From positions 536,853-600,852 of the forward strand of contig JAJPKA010000018.1 of NCBI GenBank assembly GCA_021323945.1: a stretch of 64,000 nucleotides of DNA, given 5' to 3'. The notes beneath the pieces are model-generated. The model was not told where the DNA came from. It saw only the letters and a program-made list of their open reading frames with translations, and made no database searches. Shown in pieces: positions 17,101-26,265 of this stretch. The DNA comes from Pseudomonadota bacterium (GTDB taxonomy: Bacteria > Desulfobacterota > Binatia > Binatales > Binataceae). How positions within the stretch are numbered: position 1 is the stretch's first letter; each line of letters starts with the position of its first letter. Both the position numbers and the translations under genes were made by a program.

Positions 17101-18863
17101 CGTCCTGCTGCTTCGGTGAGCCAAAATGGAAGGCTGGGCGACATGCCGGGCGCAGCTTCCACCAGGAAGCGATTGCGCGATATGCCCAGCACTCGCCACG
17201 GCATCGAGCCGAGCGAAAAAATGTCGCCACGAGACGATTCTTGTGCGAAATCCTCTTCGACGTCGCCAATCTTGCGGCCTTCCGAGGCGATGACAACGTC
17301 AAGATTACCGCTTTCGGGAATCGTACCGCCGGAGGTAATAAGCGCCAATCGGGCTCCGCGCCGAGGGCGCACGAGCCCGTTTCTCTGATCGTAGAAAATC
17401 TTGGGACTGGCGCCTTGAATGCGCTCGGGCAGCTGGGTTGCCATCTCGCTGAGCAAGCGACGTAACGCTTGAAGATCCAGCGCGGCGAAATTTTCCACCG
17501 AACGCAGAATCTTCAACAACTCGCTCTCGCTAATTTCGTTTTCGTCGCATGCCAGCGCGATAATCTGCTGGGCGGCGACGTCTGCGCAGCCTCTGGGAAT
17601 TTCGATCTCATCCAGCCGACCTTTTCGCATTGCCCGAACGGCCGCGGCGCATTCAAGCAGGTCATCCAGCGTGAGGACAAAAAAGCGGCCCTTCGGCAGG
17701 CCGCCGAGATAATGACCCGAGCGGCCAATCCGCTGCACCGCAGCAGCTATGGATTTTGGCGAATCAACCTGGCAAACCAAGTCAACCGCTCCCACGTCGA
17801 TCCCGAGTTCCAATGAGGACGTCGCGACGATTGCTTTGAGCTTGCCATGCTTGAGACGCTGCTCAGCCTGCAGCCGCTCGCTCCGGGCCAAACTGCCGTG
17901 ATGGGCCATCACTGCGTCGGCGCCAACCCGCTTTTGCAAGGCAAGTGCAATCCGTTCCGCCCAGCGCCGGCTGAGCGTGAACACAAGAGTGGTCCGATGC
18001 TCCCGGATGAGACTGGCAAGCGCGTCGTACATCGCTTCCCAGTGCTGATGGGTCGCGAGGGAACCAAGTTCGGGTCCCGGCGCGATGATCTGCAGATCAA
18101 GCTGCCGAGGACCTTTGTCAGCCCGGACCACGGAGACTTGGCGGGCTTGCCTGGTGCCGTCATCGCCCACATCGGCGCCGGCCAAGAAGCCTGCCAGCGC
18201 GTCGACTGGATTGAGAGTCGCGGATAGACCAATCCGGATCGGGCGAGTGGAGCCCGTATGACAGACTAAGCGGTCGAGCCGCTCCAGTGTTAACATCAGA
18301 TGGGCACCGCGCTTGTTTCCTGCGATCGCATGTAATTCGTCGACGATTACCTGTCGGACGGAGCGCAGTTTCTCCCGAAAGCGCATCGAGCTTAGCAGAA
18401 TGAATAGCGATTCCGGCGTCGTTACGAGGATATGGGGCGCTCGCCTAAGCATAGCCGCGCGCTCTGCCGCGGGTGTGTCGCCGGTCCGCAGTCCGACACG
18501 AATCGATGCAAGATTTAGCCCTAGCTCAAGCGCAAACTCCCGAACGCCAGCAAGCGGTTCTTCAAGATTAATTCGAATGTCGTTAGCCAGCGCCTTCAGG
18601 GGTGAAACATATAGAACAGAAATCTCATCGGACAGCTCCCGCTGTTCGGCCTTAATCACGAGGCGATTTATCGCCCACATGAAAGCGGCAAGGGTCTTAC
18701 CGCTGCCGGTCGGCGCACACAATAAGACCGCGTGACCGGCGCCTTTTTTCTGGGCTTCTCCAATGACAGGCCATCCGAGTTCCTGGACACAAGACGGTGC
18801 ACCGAATCGCCGGGCGAACCAATTCCGGACTGCCGGATGAAATGCTTGGAGGGTCGAAGTCAC
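14145..18863 (-). CDS. lhr: Lhr-type large DEAD/DEAH-box helicase
   Basis: 1572 residues, the long Lhr form with its C-terminal extension. Visible motifs: Walker A APTGSGKTLAAF, motif II DELHAIAG, motif III-like GLSATLNP, motif V ATSSLELGIDVG and motif VI QRIGRSGH. Downstream are the winged-helix and beta-barrel Lhr core (to about residue 870) and a roughly 700-residue C-terminal region. Lhr is a 3'-5' ssDNA-dependent translocase linked to DNA repair. The start is GTG at 18863 without a clear ribosome binding site. The gene overlaps the DUF309 gene by four bases. Confidence 0.94.
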   Translation of the reverse strand: MTSTLQAFHPAVRNWFARRFGAPSCVQELGWPVIGEAQKKGAGHAVLLCAPTGSGKTLAAFMWAINRLVIKAEQRELSDEISVLYVSPLKALANDIRINLEEPLAGVREFALELGLNLASIRVGLRTGDTPAAERAAMLRRAPHILVTTPESLFILLSSMRFREKLRSVRQVIVDELHAIAGNKRGAHLMLTLERLDRLVCHTGSTRPIRIGLSATLNPVDALAGFLAGADVGDDGTRQARQVSVVRADKGPRQLDLQIIAPGPELGSLATHQHWEAMYDALASLIREHRTTLVFTLSRRWAERIALALQKRVGADAVMAHHGSLARSERLQAEQRLKHGKLKAIVATSSLELGIDVGAVDLVCQVDSPKSIAAAVQRIGRSGHYLGGLPKGRFFVLTLDDLLECAAAVRAMRKGRLDEIEIPRGCADVAAQQIIALACDENEISESELLKILRSVENFAALDLQALRRLLSEMATQLPERIQGASPKIFYDQRNGLVRPRRGARLALITSGGTIPESGNLDVVIASEGRKIGDVEEDFAQESSRGDIFSLGSMPWRVLGISRNRFLVEAAPGMSPSLPFWLTEAAGRSPALSAELNDLRQTVGRFIEAGNDEHAANWLQSECGLTAEASAQAVAYLRRGLAALGALPDERTLIVERFFDGLGGTQIVIHSPWGMRVNRGLGLALRKRLCQAFDFEIQASAIDDAVLLALNARHSIPLDHFLALVNSRNVREVLQQALLDAPMFEVRFRHVATRALSVMRSSRGRKVPAWIQRLRSQELITAIFPQRNACFENRPATVSLPDHFIVSETMRECLQETADIARLQALLRGIEQGTVRTVLVDNVAPSALAHRVLLAWDYSFLDDGERANRRSRTVTMNRAMAEDVFRSENLAEMLAAEAVEHVIQEVQGTANSARARNSDELYELIRAHGSIEYRDCLGRAAADGAAMLSTLEGQGRLQRVRLKPDDPSSERIVATEDLSLFITAYPELRLCADVNTGTVREALGDSLSRRQAPQHEGQDAIARDRASAVEEIVRRALATSGPTDRGSLVRRLQLPTQDVEAALVALEAKGTIFRGRFTNDCDGMREPAEEKRVSNVPLASANDSPNPTAQWCDRYVLERIHRQTLNLVRASVEPCTDSEFTAFRLKWNGIGETPARMGLDGVRRTLEQMAGIGFAPEFWERAILPARVVDYRPELLDLLCLSGEYSWVAVPASEGDTDWPTVVAFLPRRGRCYWAARRLPTDSRVETVARVLTTFGAQYLDQIADRANLSERDVVAALWRMAAAGLVSNDSFAPLRLLALEPNALSFVSDRAPSRERQASRAINRHDAALRARLQSSLSGRWSLVEHVEQISVDPDSPDNPYANGSDNAREVALLLLRRHGVLAREMMALEQIGLPWQQILFALRRLEYAGTIRRGWFVRSLSGEQYALPDALELLRNVREADEACRPAAISAADPANPFGVLLPGCGIAREKDNLLVIHRGMVIAGLVGRSLTVASPLDQELFEGAISALMKLRPRLVLEEIDNEPALESTRVSAMAAMGFHSDGRALVFDGLPGPMPRRAARVHNKVNHP

Positions 18864-19244
18864 AGCGGTGAAATGTAGCGCGCAGCCAGCCGGAACGTTG
18901 CGTGCGCGGACCCTGAGGCGTCACTGGCCATTAGCCGCGAATTTCAAACTCGATTTCGAACGATAGCAAAAACTCTCGAGTATCAGTGATGCAACAGGTA
19001 ATTGAAAGAATAGCTTGACCTAATGGTAGCCGCAAAGTACGGCCCGTTGGTTGTTTAGCCAAATAGGCGCGGCTTTTGCTGCGCAACTACAAGCTTGAGG
19101 CGCAAAAGTCCGGTGACGACCTGATACATACTAAATAATAAACCCAGTATACCTAATCGGTCAGTTCCTAGCGGACAGTGCCCGATTGGTTACGTCATCA
19201 TCACGTGGGAGTTAACGCGTCGATAGTTAATCAGGAGGATCCAA
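18864..19244. other. Intergenic region upstream of lhr, about 380 bases
   Basis: Lies between divergent lhr and the glycine-zipper gene. I see no gene or RNA. It must hold promoters for both directions, but no clear consensus pair was found. Confidence 0.4.
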
Positions 19245-19463
19245 ATGTCGCCAAAGGGCTTAGTTTCACTCTTACTTGCTCTGAGTCTTTCAATTGGCAC
19301 CGCGGCTTGCTCAGATACCGCACTCGGGGCTGGGGCGGGTGCTGGCGGCGGTGCCCTGGTCGGATCTACAGTGGGCCACCCGTGGTTGGGAGCGCTTCTA
19401 GGCGGCACGGGCGGCGCCATCGTCGGGCATGAGATTGGCGAACAGAAGAACAAAGGTGACTAG
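19245..19463 (+). CDS. Small glycine-zipper lipoprotein
   Basis: 72 residues. A lipoprotein signal (LLALSLSIGTAAC, Cys22 at the TAAC lipobox) is followed by a glycine-zipper stretch AGAGAGGGALVGSTVG and GGTGGAIVGHEIG, typical of outer-membrane stress lipoproteins of the OsmB/YMGG type. AGGAGG stands seven bases before the ATG. Probably inserted in or attached to the outer membrane; no specific role is known. Confidence 0.8.
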   Translation: MSPKGLVSLLLALSLSIGTAACSDTALGAGAGAGGGALVGSTVGHPWLGALLGGTGGAIVGHEIGEQKNKGD

Positions 19464-19896
19464 ATTGCGAATTGTCCCGCAACTCCGGTGCAATGTGCGT
19501 CTCTTTTTTGGACGCGGCGACCTAATGCGCCGGACTCGTTCTATCTAGAAGCGTCTAAAGCCCGTGAGCAAATTTTACGCTCACGGGCGAGCGTAAAAAC
19601 CCTCCCGTTCCTTGGCGCAGCACCAGTGCTGGGAGATAGAAAGAACCCTCGAGCTGAACGATTTTGTTTGCCGCTGAAGCGGTTTGGTCACCTCTGCCAT
19701 TTCAGCGCGCCCGTGTGGCTTTAGGCGACAAGATTCTGCTACCGCCCGCCGTACGGGAGAAAAGTGTCTTGAACGGCCAAAGGTACTCGAACATATACGC
19801 TAGGAGCTGCAGAGGAGAGCCCGTACAATCGCGGCAGATTCGCTCGCTTCCGAAACTCGCGGGAGCGACGGAAAATCGCTGATCGAGGATTTGGCG
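19464..19896. other. Intergenic region before the copper ATPase gene
   Basis: About 430 bases with no recognisable gene. A perfect 10-bp inverted repeat lies at 19560-19588. The copA ribosome binding site (GAGGA, 19885-19889) is at the right end. I saw no metal-responsive operator palindrome that I could name. Confidence 0.4.
19560..19588 (+). terminator. Hairpin after the glycine-zipper gene
   Basis: GCCCGTGAGC (19560-19569) and GCTCACGGGC (19579-19588) form a perfect ten-base stem with a nine-base loop, about 95 bases after the stop. There is no T-run on the plus strand. Confidence 0.5.
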
Positions 19897-22236
19897 ATGA
19901 CACACTCCGAGGCCGCTCAACTTCCTGACAACCATGGACATGCCACAGACCCTGTCTGCGGTATGAGAGTCCGCGCTGACAGGGTTTCGCGCTTTCACAG
20001 ATATGAAGGTCGAATTTTTTACTTCTGTAGCCAGAGGTGCCTGGACAAGTTTACGCAGGCGCCCGGCAAATACGTTGCGGAGACCGACAGTCCAGCACAA
20101 ACGACCACTGTGGCTGGTCCATCAGCATCGATTCCTGCCACTGAATATACCTGCTCAATGCATCCGGAGGTGACGCGACACGCCCCGGGAAGCTGTCCGA
20201 TCTGTGGCATGGCGTTGGAAACTCGAACGCCATCTGCAGCCATCGATGACGTTGAGCTGAGGGACATGACCCGGAGATTCCTGCTCGGAGCAATTCTCAG
20301 TGTTCCAGTCGTTCTCCTGGCGATGCTGCCCGAACGTCTATGGTTACCCCTGCTGTCACCGCACAGCGCAACCTGGGTCCAGTTTATTTTCGCGACGCCC
20401 GTCGTGACCTGGGCCGGTTGGCCATTTTTTGCGCGCGGATACGAGTCGATTCGCAGCCGTCGACTGAACATGTTTACGCTTATTTCGTTAGGAGTCGGAA
20501 TAGCGTTTGCTTTCAGCCTTTTGGCCCTGTTGAGGCCGGACCTTTTGCGTGGCTTGACTGGCGATCCCCACCAGCAGCCGCCCACTTACTTCGAGGCGGC
20601 CGCGCTAATTACCGTACTTGTGTTGCTCGGACAGGTGCTGGAGCTCCGAGCGCGCAGCAAGACAACCGGCGCGATCAGAGCTCTGCTTGAGCTCACGCCC
20701 CGTACGGCGCGGCTTATCCAGCCTGATGGCACGGACCACGATGTTCCGCTCGAGACAATAAAGCCAGGCGATCGGCTACGCATAAGGCCGGGTGAGAAAG
20801 TTCCGGTTGATGGCGTGGTAATGGAAGGTTCGAGCAGTGTCGATGAATCCATGATAACCGGCGAATCGATGCCGATTGTGAAAAATCCCGGTGACAAAGT
20901 CATTGGGGCTACCGTGAACCTTGCTGGCAGCTTCGTAATGGAGGCAAAACACGTCGGGGCGGATTCTTTGCTAGCCCGAATCGTGCAAATGGTGAGCGAG
21001 GCTCAACGCAGTCGCGCTCCCATTCAGCATCTGGCCGATAGGGTCTCGCAATGGTTTGTGCCGGCTGTGATCCTCATCGCCCTCATCACTTTTACAGCTT
21101 GGTTGCTGGCCGGGGACAGCCTTGGCGTTGCAGTCGTTAACGCCGTTTCTGTTCTGATAATCGCCTGCCCATGCGCCTTAGGGTTGGCTACACCGATGGC
21201 GATCATGGTCGGCACCGGCCGTGGCGCTAGTGCTGGAGTCCTTATCAAGAACGGCTCAGCTCTAGAGATGATGGAAAAAGTGGATACACTGGTGGTCGAC
21301 AAGACCGGAACGCTCACCGAAGGGCGGCCTCGGCTCGTCAGAATCGTAGCGCATCCGCCATGGGAAGAATCTGCTGTGCTACAGATCGCTGCGACACTGG
21401 AACGTGGAAGTGAACATCCAATCGCAGCGGCACTGATTTCGGCCGCGCAAGCCGCGGGCCTCAAGCCAGCAGAAGCGACCGAATTTCGCGCCGTTTCAGG
21501 AGAAGGTCTTAGCGGTTTGATTGGCGATTGTGAGGTCGCATTAGGGAGTCGCAGATTGTTGGCGAAGCTCGGGATCGAACCTGAAGAGCTCGGAGTAAAG
21601 GCCGAACAGCTGGCATCCGAAGGGCAGACGGTAATGCTCTTGGCCGTCAACCGCAAACCCGCCGCTCTCTTCAGCGTTGCCGACCCTATCAAGCCTTCCA
21701 GCCTGGAAGCCATCAAGCGACTCCACGCAGATGGTATCCGGATCATCATGCTCACCGGCGACAACAAGACGACAGCGCAAGTGATTGCCGCCAAGCTCGG
21801 GCTTACAGAGGTCCATGCTGAGATGATGCCGGAGGAGAAAGCTACCGAGATCGTCCGCCTGCGGCAACAGGGCCGAATTGTCGCTATGGCCGGTGATGGG
21901 ATAAACGATGCCCTTGCGATGGCTCATGCCCACGTCGCAATAGCAATGGGGACCGGGACGGATGTGGCTATGGAGACCGCAGCGATTACACTGGTGAAGG
22001 GTGACTTGCGCGGCATTGTCAAAGCTCGATTACTAAGCCGCGCCACGATGCGAAATGTGAGGCAAAACTTATTTTTCGCCTTCGCCTACAACGCGCTCGG
22101 GATCCCGGTTGCGGCGGGGCTGTTGTACCCGTGGCTCGGTATTACGCTCAGTCCGATCATAGCCAGCGCCGCGATGGCGATGAGTTCCGTATCAGTCGTT
22201 AGCAATGCGCTCAGGCTTCGACACATCCCAATCTAA
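19897..22236 (+). CDS. copA: Cu(I)-exporting P1B-type ATPase with YHS and HMBD domains
   Basis: 779 residues. The N-terminus has a YHS domain ([12 protein letters not shown], about 22-62) and a heavy-metal-binding domain (YTCSMHPEV to CPICGM, about 84-108) in place of the usual HMA domain. The ATPase core shows MITGES, the membrane CPC motif in [13 protein letters not shown], phosphorylation site [18 protein letters not shown] and [11 protein letters not shown]. The last helices carry YN and [11 protein letters not shown], the pattern of Cu(I) pumps. It exports copper from cytoplasm to periplasm. The ATG at 19897 is seven bases after GAGGA and preferred to a TTG at 19891. No CueR or CsoR gene is adjacent. 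Confidence 0.93.
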   Translation: MTHSEAAQLPDNHGHATDPVCGMRVRADRVSRFHRYEGRIFYFCSQRCLDKFTQAPGKYVAETDSPAQTTTVAGPSASIPATEYTCSMHPEVTRHAPGSCPICGMALETRTPSAAIDDVELRDMTRRFLLGAILSVPVVLLAMLPERLWLPLLSPHSATWVQFIFATPVVTWAGWPFFARGYESIRSRRLNMFTLISLGVGIAFAFSLLALLRPDLLRGLTGDPHQQPPTYFEAAALITVLVLLGQVLELRARSKTTGAIRALLELTPRTARLIQPDGTDHDVPLETIKPGDRLRIRPGEKVPVDGVVMEGSSSVDESMITGESMPIVKNPGDKVIGATVNLAGSFVMEAKHVGADSLLARIVQMVSEAQRSRAPIQHLADRVSQWFVPAVILIALITFTAWLLAGDSLGVAVVNAVSVLIIACPCALGLATPMAIMVGTGRGASAGVLIKNGSALEMMEKVDTLVVDKTGTLTEGRPRLVRIVAHPPWEESAVLQIAATLERGSEHPIAAALISAAQAAGLKPAEATEFRAVSGEGLSGLIGDCEVALGSRRLLAKLGIEPEELGVKAEQLASEGQTVMLLAVNRKPAALFSVADPIKPSSLEAIKRLHADGIRIIMLTGDNKTTAQVIAAKLGLTEVHAEMMPEEKATEIVRLRQQGRIVAMAGDGINDALAMAHAHVAIAMGTGTDVAMETAAITLVKGDLRGIVKARLLSRATMRNVRQNLFFAFAYNALGIPVAAGLLYPWLGITLSPIIASAAMAMSSVSVVSNALRLRHIPI

Positions 22237-22296
22237 CGGACTTCATCATGACGTGTCGCCAGCACTAGTTCCAATTTCCTCGGTTTTCCAAGCACT

Positions 22297-22324
22297 TTTG
22301 CAGCATTTGGCGGCCGAGTATAAT
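22297..22324 (+). promoter_or_regulatory. Predicted sigma70-type promoter of rnj
   Basis: A perfect -10 TATAAT (22319-22324) lies 16 bases after TTTGCA (22297-22302), which matches four of six bases of the -35 consensus. Predicted transcription start is about 22331, about 35 bases before the rnj ATG. This is by-eye consensus matching. Confidence 0.55.
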
Positions 22325-22335
22325 TTTGGCGGCCG
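22306..22335 (+). repeat. Direct repeat flanking the rnj -10 box
   Basis: TTTGGCGGCCG occurs at 22306-22316 in the promoter spacer and at 22325-22335 at the predicted transcription start, a period of 19 bases (nearly two helical turns). The placement suits an operator overlapping the promoter. Confidence 0.5.
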
Positions 22336-22365
22336 CAAGATGAGGCTGTCACTTCTGTTAGGTGC

Positions 22366-24027
22366 ATGTCGGCGTTGAGAACACCCCCGGTCAGAATCGT
22401 ACCGTTGGGCGGATTGGGGGAAATCGGGCTCAATTTGCTAGTGATTGAGTGCGCACAGCACGCGATCATCATTGACGCGGGAGTCATGTTCCCCGAAGAG
22501 CGGGGATTCGGTTTTGGCCGCTTGCTGCCTGATTTAAGCTATCTGGAGCACTCAAGACTCCAGATAGATGCTATTATCCTCACACATGGCCATGATGATC
22601 ATATCGGGGCTCTCCCCTATCTGCTTAGAAAGTTTCACGTTCCGGTCTATGGGACTGAGCTGACGCTAGCGTTTGTCCGTCGTGCGTTGAGCGAGGAGGG
22701 ACCGGTCGGAGTTGACCTGCGCCCTTTACGACCGCCAATGCTGTCGCAATTGGGCCCCTTTGGCGTCGAACCGCTGCGCGTCACCCACTCGACGCCAGAT
22801 TCTATCGGGTTAGCAATTCGAACCCCAGCAGGGCTGATCGTTCACACAGGCGATTTCAAAATCGATCCGGCGCCAATTGATGGAATTCAGTTCGATACTG
22901 AACGCTTTTCCCAGCTAGGTGCAGAGGGTGTGGATCTGCTCCTGTCGGATTCAACCAACGCCGAGCTGGAAGGCCGCAGCGGCTCCGAGAGCTCGTTGAA
23001 GTCTGTTCTCAGCACTTTGATTGGGCGAACACCACGTCGATTCTTTTTATCCTGTTTCTCCTCGCATTTGCATCGGATTCGGCAGCTGGCGGAAGCAGCT
23101 CATGAGGCTGGACGCTACGTGGTTCCGCTAGGACGCCGAATGGCGGAGAGTGTTCGATTGGGGCTTGAAACGGGACAGCTAAACGTGGCCCGCAATACCT
23201 TCATCGACCGCGCTGAGGCAGAATTCGTTGAGCCGCGACGTCTCGCTTTTCTGACGAGCGGCAGCCAGGGCGAACCGCTGTCAGCCTTGGCCAAGCTCGC
23301 TAACGATACTCAGCCCCAGGTACACATCGAAGAGGGTGATACGGTCGTCCTATCGTCGAGGTTTATTCCGGGCAACGAGCGGACTATTCATTCGGTTATC
23401 AATTCACTGTGCAAGCGTGGCGCTGAAGTTCTCTATGAGCCGCTGGCCCCGGTTCATGTGTCCGGTCATGCCAGGCGCGACGAACTGCGTGAAATGATCC
23501 ACATGGTTCGACCCCGGCATTTTGTACCGATTCACGGCGAGTATCGGCATCTAGCGTTGCACCGCGCGCTTGCCATCCGCAGCGGTGTGGCGGAGCGTGA
23601 TTGCTTCCTGCTTGAGGATGGCGACACGCTTGTGATGGCCGACGGTAAGGTTCGTCGTGGAGCTTCAGTGGCAACGGGCCGAGTCATCGAAGATGGCGAA
23701 GAATTTGCCGATCCTGGTCTGCTCAGAGAACGGCGCGCGCTCGCCCAGAAAGGCACGGTAATCGCCATCGTGGCGGTCTCCATGCGCACGGGCAAGATTG
23801 TCACGGGGCCGCATTTGCTCTCACGAGGCGTCATCTCAGGCGATGGCACTTCTTCGCACATGACGCGTGCTCGGGGAGAAGTTTTGGCCCGATTGAAGAT
23901 ACTCGATGCGCATGGACGCACTGATGGAACGCAGATTCGGGAGGAGATGGTACGAACGCTGCGTCGCTACTTCAGCACTTCAATCGGCAAGCGACCGATT
24001 ATTCTTCCCTATGTAATGGAGGTCTGA
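22366..24027 (+). CDS. rnj: Ribonuclease J
   Basis: 553 residues of the beta-CASP metallo-beta-lactamase family. Zinc motifs are visible: LTHGHDDHIGALPYLL, the HTGDFKID segment, DSTNAE, and the C-terminal HVSGHARRDE plus PIHGEYRHL that define RNase J. It is a 5'-3' exo- and endoribonuclease in mRNA decay and rRNA maturation. Family length is usual. The ATG at 22366 is preceded by AGGTGC. The gene leads a same-strand run with ftsK and lolA, and a predicted promoter stands just upstream. Confidence 0.95.
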   Translation: MSALRTPPVRIVPLGGLGEIGLNLLVIECAQHAIIIDAGVMFPEERGFGFGRLLPDLSYLEHSRLQIDAIILTHGHDDHIGALPYLLRKFHVPVYGTELTLAFVRRALSEEGPVGVDLRPLRPPMLSQLGPFGVEPLRVTHSTPDSIGLAIRTPAGLIVHTGDFKIDPAPIDGIQFDTERFSQLGAEGVDLLLSDSTNAELEGRSGSESSLKSVLSTLIGRTPRRFFLSCFSSHLHRIRQLAEAAHEAGRYVVPLGRRMAESVRLGLETGQLNVARNTFIDRAEAEFVEPRRLAFLTSGSQGEPLSALAKLANDTQPQVHIEEGDTVVLSSRFIPGNERTIHSVINSLCKRGAEVLYEPLAPVHVSGHARRDELREMIHMVRPRHFVPIHGEYRHLALHRALAIRSGVAERDCFLLEDGDTLVMADGKVRRGASVATGRVIEDGEEFADPGLLRERRALAQKGTVIAIVAVSMRTGKIVTGPHLLSRGVISGDGTSSHMTRARGEVLARLKILDAHGRTDGTQIREEMVRTLRRYFSTSIGKRPIILPYVMEV

Positions 24028-24069
24028 ACGCCGTCCCGCAAGAGGTTGCAGCTCGACCAGACGTCGCCC

Positions 24070-26265
24070 ATGCACTCCGACTATTCTGTTCCGGTCCAAC
24101 GGACCGGGGTCATTCACGATGTACGTCGTAACAGGATGACCCATGAACTCGCGGCGCTCGGACTAGTTGCCTTTTCAATTTACATCTTTATTAGCCTTGT
24201 CTCTCTGGATGCCGGGCGGGACCCGAACCTCGGAGGTCCGTTGGGCAGCCTGCTGGCTGGAACGTTGGAATGGTTGTTCGGTTTTCAAGCTTACATGCTA
24301 GCGGCCTTGATAGCTTGTTTGGCGTGGCCGGTGTGGGTCGAGATGCCTTTGTGCACGTTACTGCGTGAAACGGCAGGTGGCATCTTGTTGCTGCTTTCCC
24401 TGGTCGTGGCGGCTGGTTTCTGGACCATTGGAAGCGTGGCGCCGGGTGGCGCTGCGGGGGCAGCAATAGCTGGTGCGTTGCGGTCGCGCTTGGATTTCGG
24501 GGGCGGTTATCTGGTTGTGATGCTGGCGCTCGTCGGTGCACTTGCCCTAATTGCCGGTCGCGCACCAACTGAACTGGCGGCAGCATTGGCTGAGCTTGCG
24601 TCAAAACGCCCGCGCAAGGGCGACCCTCCGGAAGTCCATCGTTCCCAGGCAAACACCAGCGCTGGTCCGGACCCGACGCCGTTGTCGTCAGGCTGGCAGA
24701 GTAGCCGGATACTAACTCCAGTCGAGAACTCGGCAACATCCACTGCCCAAACACAACCACGCCCCCTGGCGGCGCACGAGAGCCACAAACTGCCGCCGCT
24801 GGATTTGCTCGACGAGCCACCACTGGAACATGCGAAATTCGACGAGACAGCTCTCCAGCAAAGTGCACAGTTGTTGGAGCAGAAGCTCAGCGGCTTTGGT
24901 GTACAGGGCCATGTCGTGGAGGTTCAGCCGGGTCCGGTTGTAACCATGTACAAAGTACAACCTGGGGAGGGTGTCAAAGTCAGCCAGATTGTTAATTTGG
25001 CCGACGATCTTTCACTCGCGCTGCGCGCCGCCACTGTGCGCATTCTGGCACCTGTCCCGGGCGAGGCCGTTGTCGGCATTGAGGTCCCCAATCGGCGGCG
25101 CGAAAAAGTGTACCTGCGCGAAATCCTTGAAGCTCAGGAGTATAAGCAGTCGCCGAGCCGACTGGCCATTGCGCTCGGTAAGGACATCGCGGGCACGCCG
25201 GTGGCAGCCGACCTGGCATTGATGCCTCATCTGCTGATCGCGGGGGCAACGGGCAGTGGTAAGTCGGTATCGATCCACACCATGATCGCTTCGATTCTTT
25301 TCAAAGCCACTGCCGATGAGGTCCGCTTTATTCTGATCGATCCCAAGATGTTGGAATTGTCGGTCTACGAGGGTATCCCGCATCTCCTGGTGCCGGTGGT
25401 GGTCGATCCCGAAAAGGCGGCGGCGGCGCTGGTTTGGGCGACCGGGGAAATGGAAACGCGTTACAGGCTGATGCGAGAACTCGGTGTCCGCAACATTGAC
25501 GGTTACAATCGTCTCATTGGGCAAAACGGCGAGCTAGTCGAATTAAGGCGCGGAACGTCTACCGAAAATTCTAACGACAGCCCGGAATGGGTCGATACAC
25601 CGGTCAAACACCGTCGCCTTCCGAAGATCGTTATAGTGATTGATGAGCTGGCCGATCTGCTGCTTAGCGAAGGAAAGACGGTCGAACGCGATATCACCAG
25701 ACTTGCCCAAAAGGCCCGGGCTGCCGGGATTCACCTGATATTGGCGACTCAACGACCCTCGGTAGATGTGATCACGGGGCTAATTAAGGCAAATTTGCCG
25801 GCACGGATATCACTGCAGGTAACCTCACGCGTGGACTCCCGCACCATTCTTGATTCAATTGGCGCGGAGCGTCTGCTCGGGGCCGGTGATATGCTGTTCT
25901 TGCCGCCTGGAACGGCTAAGCTCCGTCGTCTGCACGGTCCCTTTGTCTCTGAGGCGGAAATCCGACGAGTCTGTGACTTTCTCAGGGCCCAAGGCGCCCC
26001 TGATTACCGCATGGAAATCCTTGAGACCCCGACGCGTCCCGAGGGCGATGGTTTGCGAGCCGCGGATGAACGCGACGAGCTCTATGATCAGGCTCTGCAG
26101 ATAGTGCTCGAAAGCGGACAAGCCTCGATCTCAATGATTCAGCGCAGGCTCCGAATCGGATATAACCGCTCGGCGAGGATCGTTGAACAAATGGAACGGG
26201 ATGGCATCGTGACGCCCCCGGATGGCGCGCGGCCACGCGAGCTCCGAATTCGAGGCGCTAATTGA
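24070..26265 (+). CDS. ftsK: DNA translocase FtsK/SpoIIIE
   Basis: About 731 residues. Four predicted N-terminal membrane helices (within about residues 20-175), a short linker, then the motor domain with Walker A GATGSGKS and Walker B IVIVIDELADLL, the SLQVTSRVDSRTILD segment, and a C-terminal winged-helix gamma domain (LESGQASISMIQRRLRIGYNR) that reads KOPS-type DNA motifs. It pumps chromosome DNA across the septum. The start is uncertain: ATG 24070 is listed; TTG at 24046 lies directly against AGAGG, and ATG 24136 is also possible. It overlaps lolA by four bases. Confidence 0.94.
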   Translation: MHSDYSVPVQRTGVIHDVRRNRMTHELAALGLVAFSIYIFISLVSLDAGRDPNLGGPLGSLLAGTLEWLFGFQAYMLAALIACLAWPVWVEMPLCTLLRETAGGILLLLSLVVAAGFWTIGSVAPGGAAGAAIAGALRSRLDFGGGYLVVMLALVGALALIAGRAPTELAAALAELASKRPRKGDPPEVHRSQANTSAGPDPTPLSSGWQSSRILTPVENSATSTAQTQPRPLAAHESHKLPPLDLLDEPPLEHAKFDETALQQSAQLLEQKLSGFGVQGHVVEVQPGPVVTMYKVQPGEGVKVSQIVNLADDLSLALRAATVRILAPVPGEAVVGIEVPNRRREKVYLREILEAQEYKQSPSRLAIALGKDIAGTPVAADLALMPHLLIAGATGSGKSVSIHTMIASILFKATADEVRFILIDPKMLELSVYEGIPHLLVPVVVDPEKAAAALVWATGEMETRYRLMRELGVRNIDGYNRLIGQNGELVELRRGTSTENSNDSPEWVDTPVKHRRLPKIVIVIDELADLLLSEGKTVERDITRLAQKARAAGIHLILATQRPSVDVITGLIKANLPARISLQVTSRVDSRTILDSIGAERLLGAGDMLFLPPGTAKLRRLHGPFVSEAEIRRVCDFLRAQGAPDYRMEILETPTRPEGDGLRAADERDELYDQALQIVLESGQASISMIQRRLRIGYNRSARIVEQMERDGIVTPPDGARPRELRIRGAN

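Noticed and set aside
24191-24868. Minus-strand open frame of 225 codons
   Set aside because: Antisense to the N-terminal membrane and linker part of ftsK; composition is Arg/Pro/Ala-rich as expected of a shadow frame in G+C-rich DNA.
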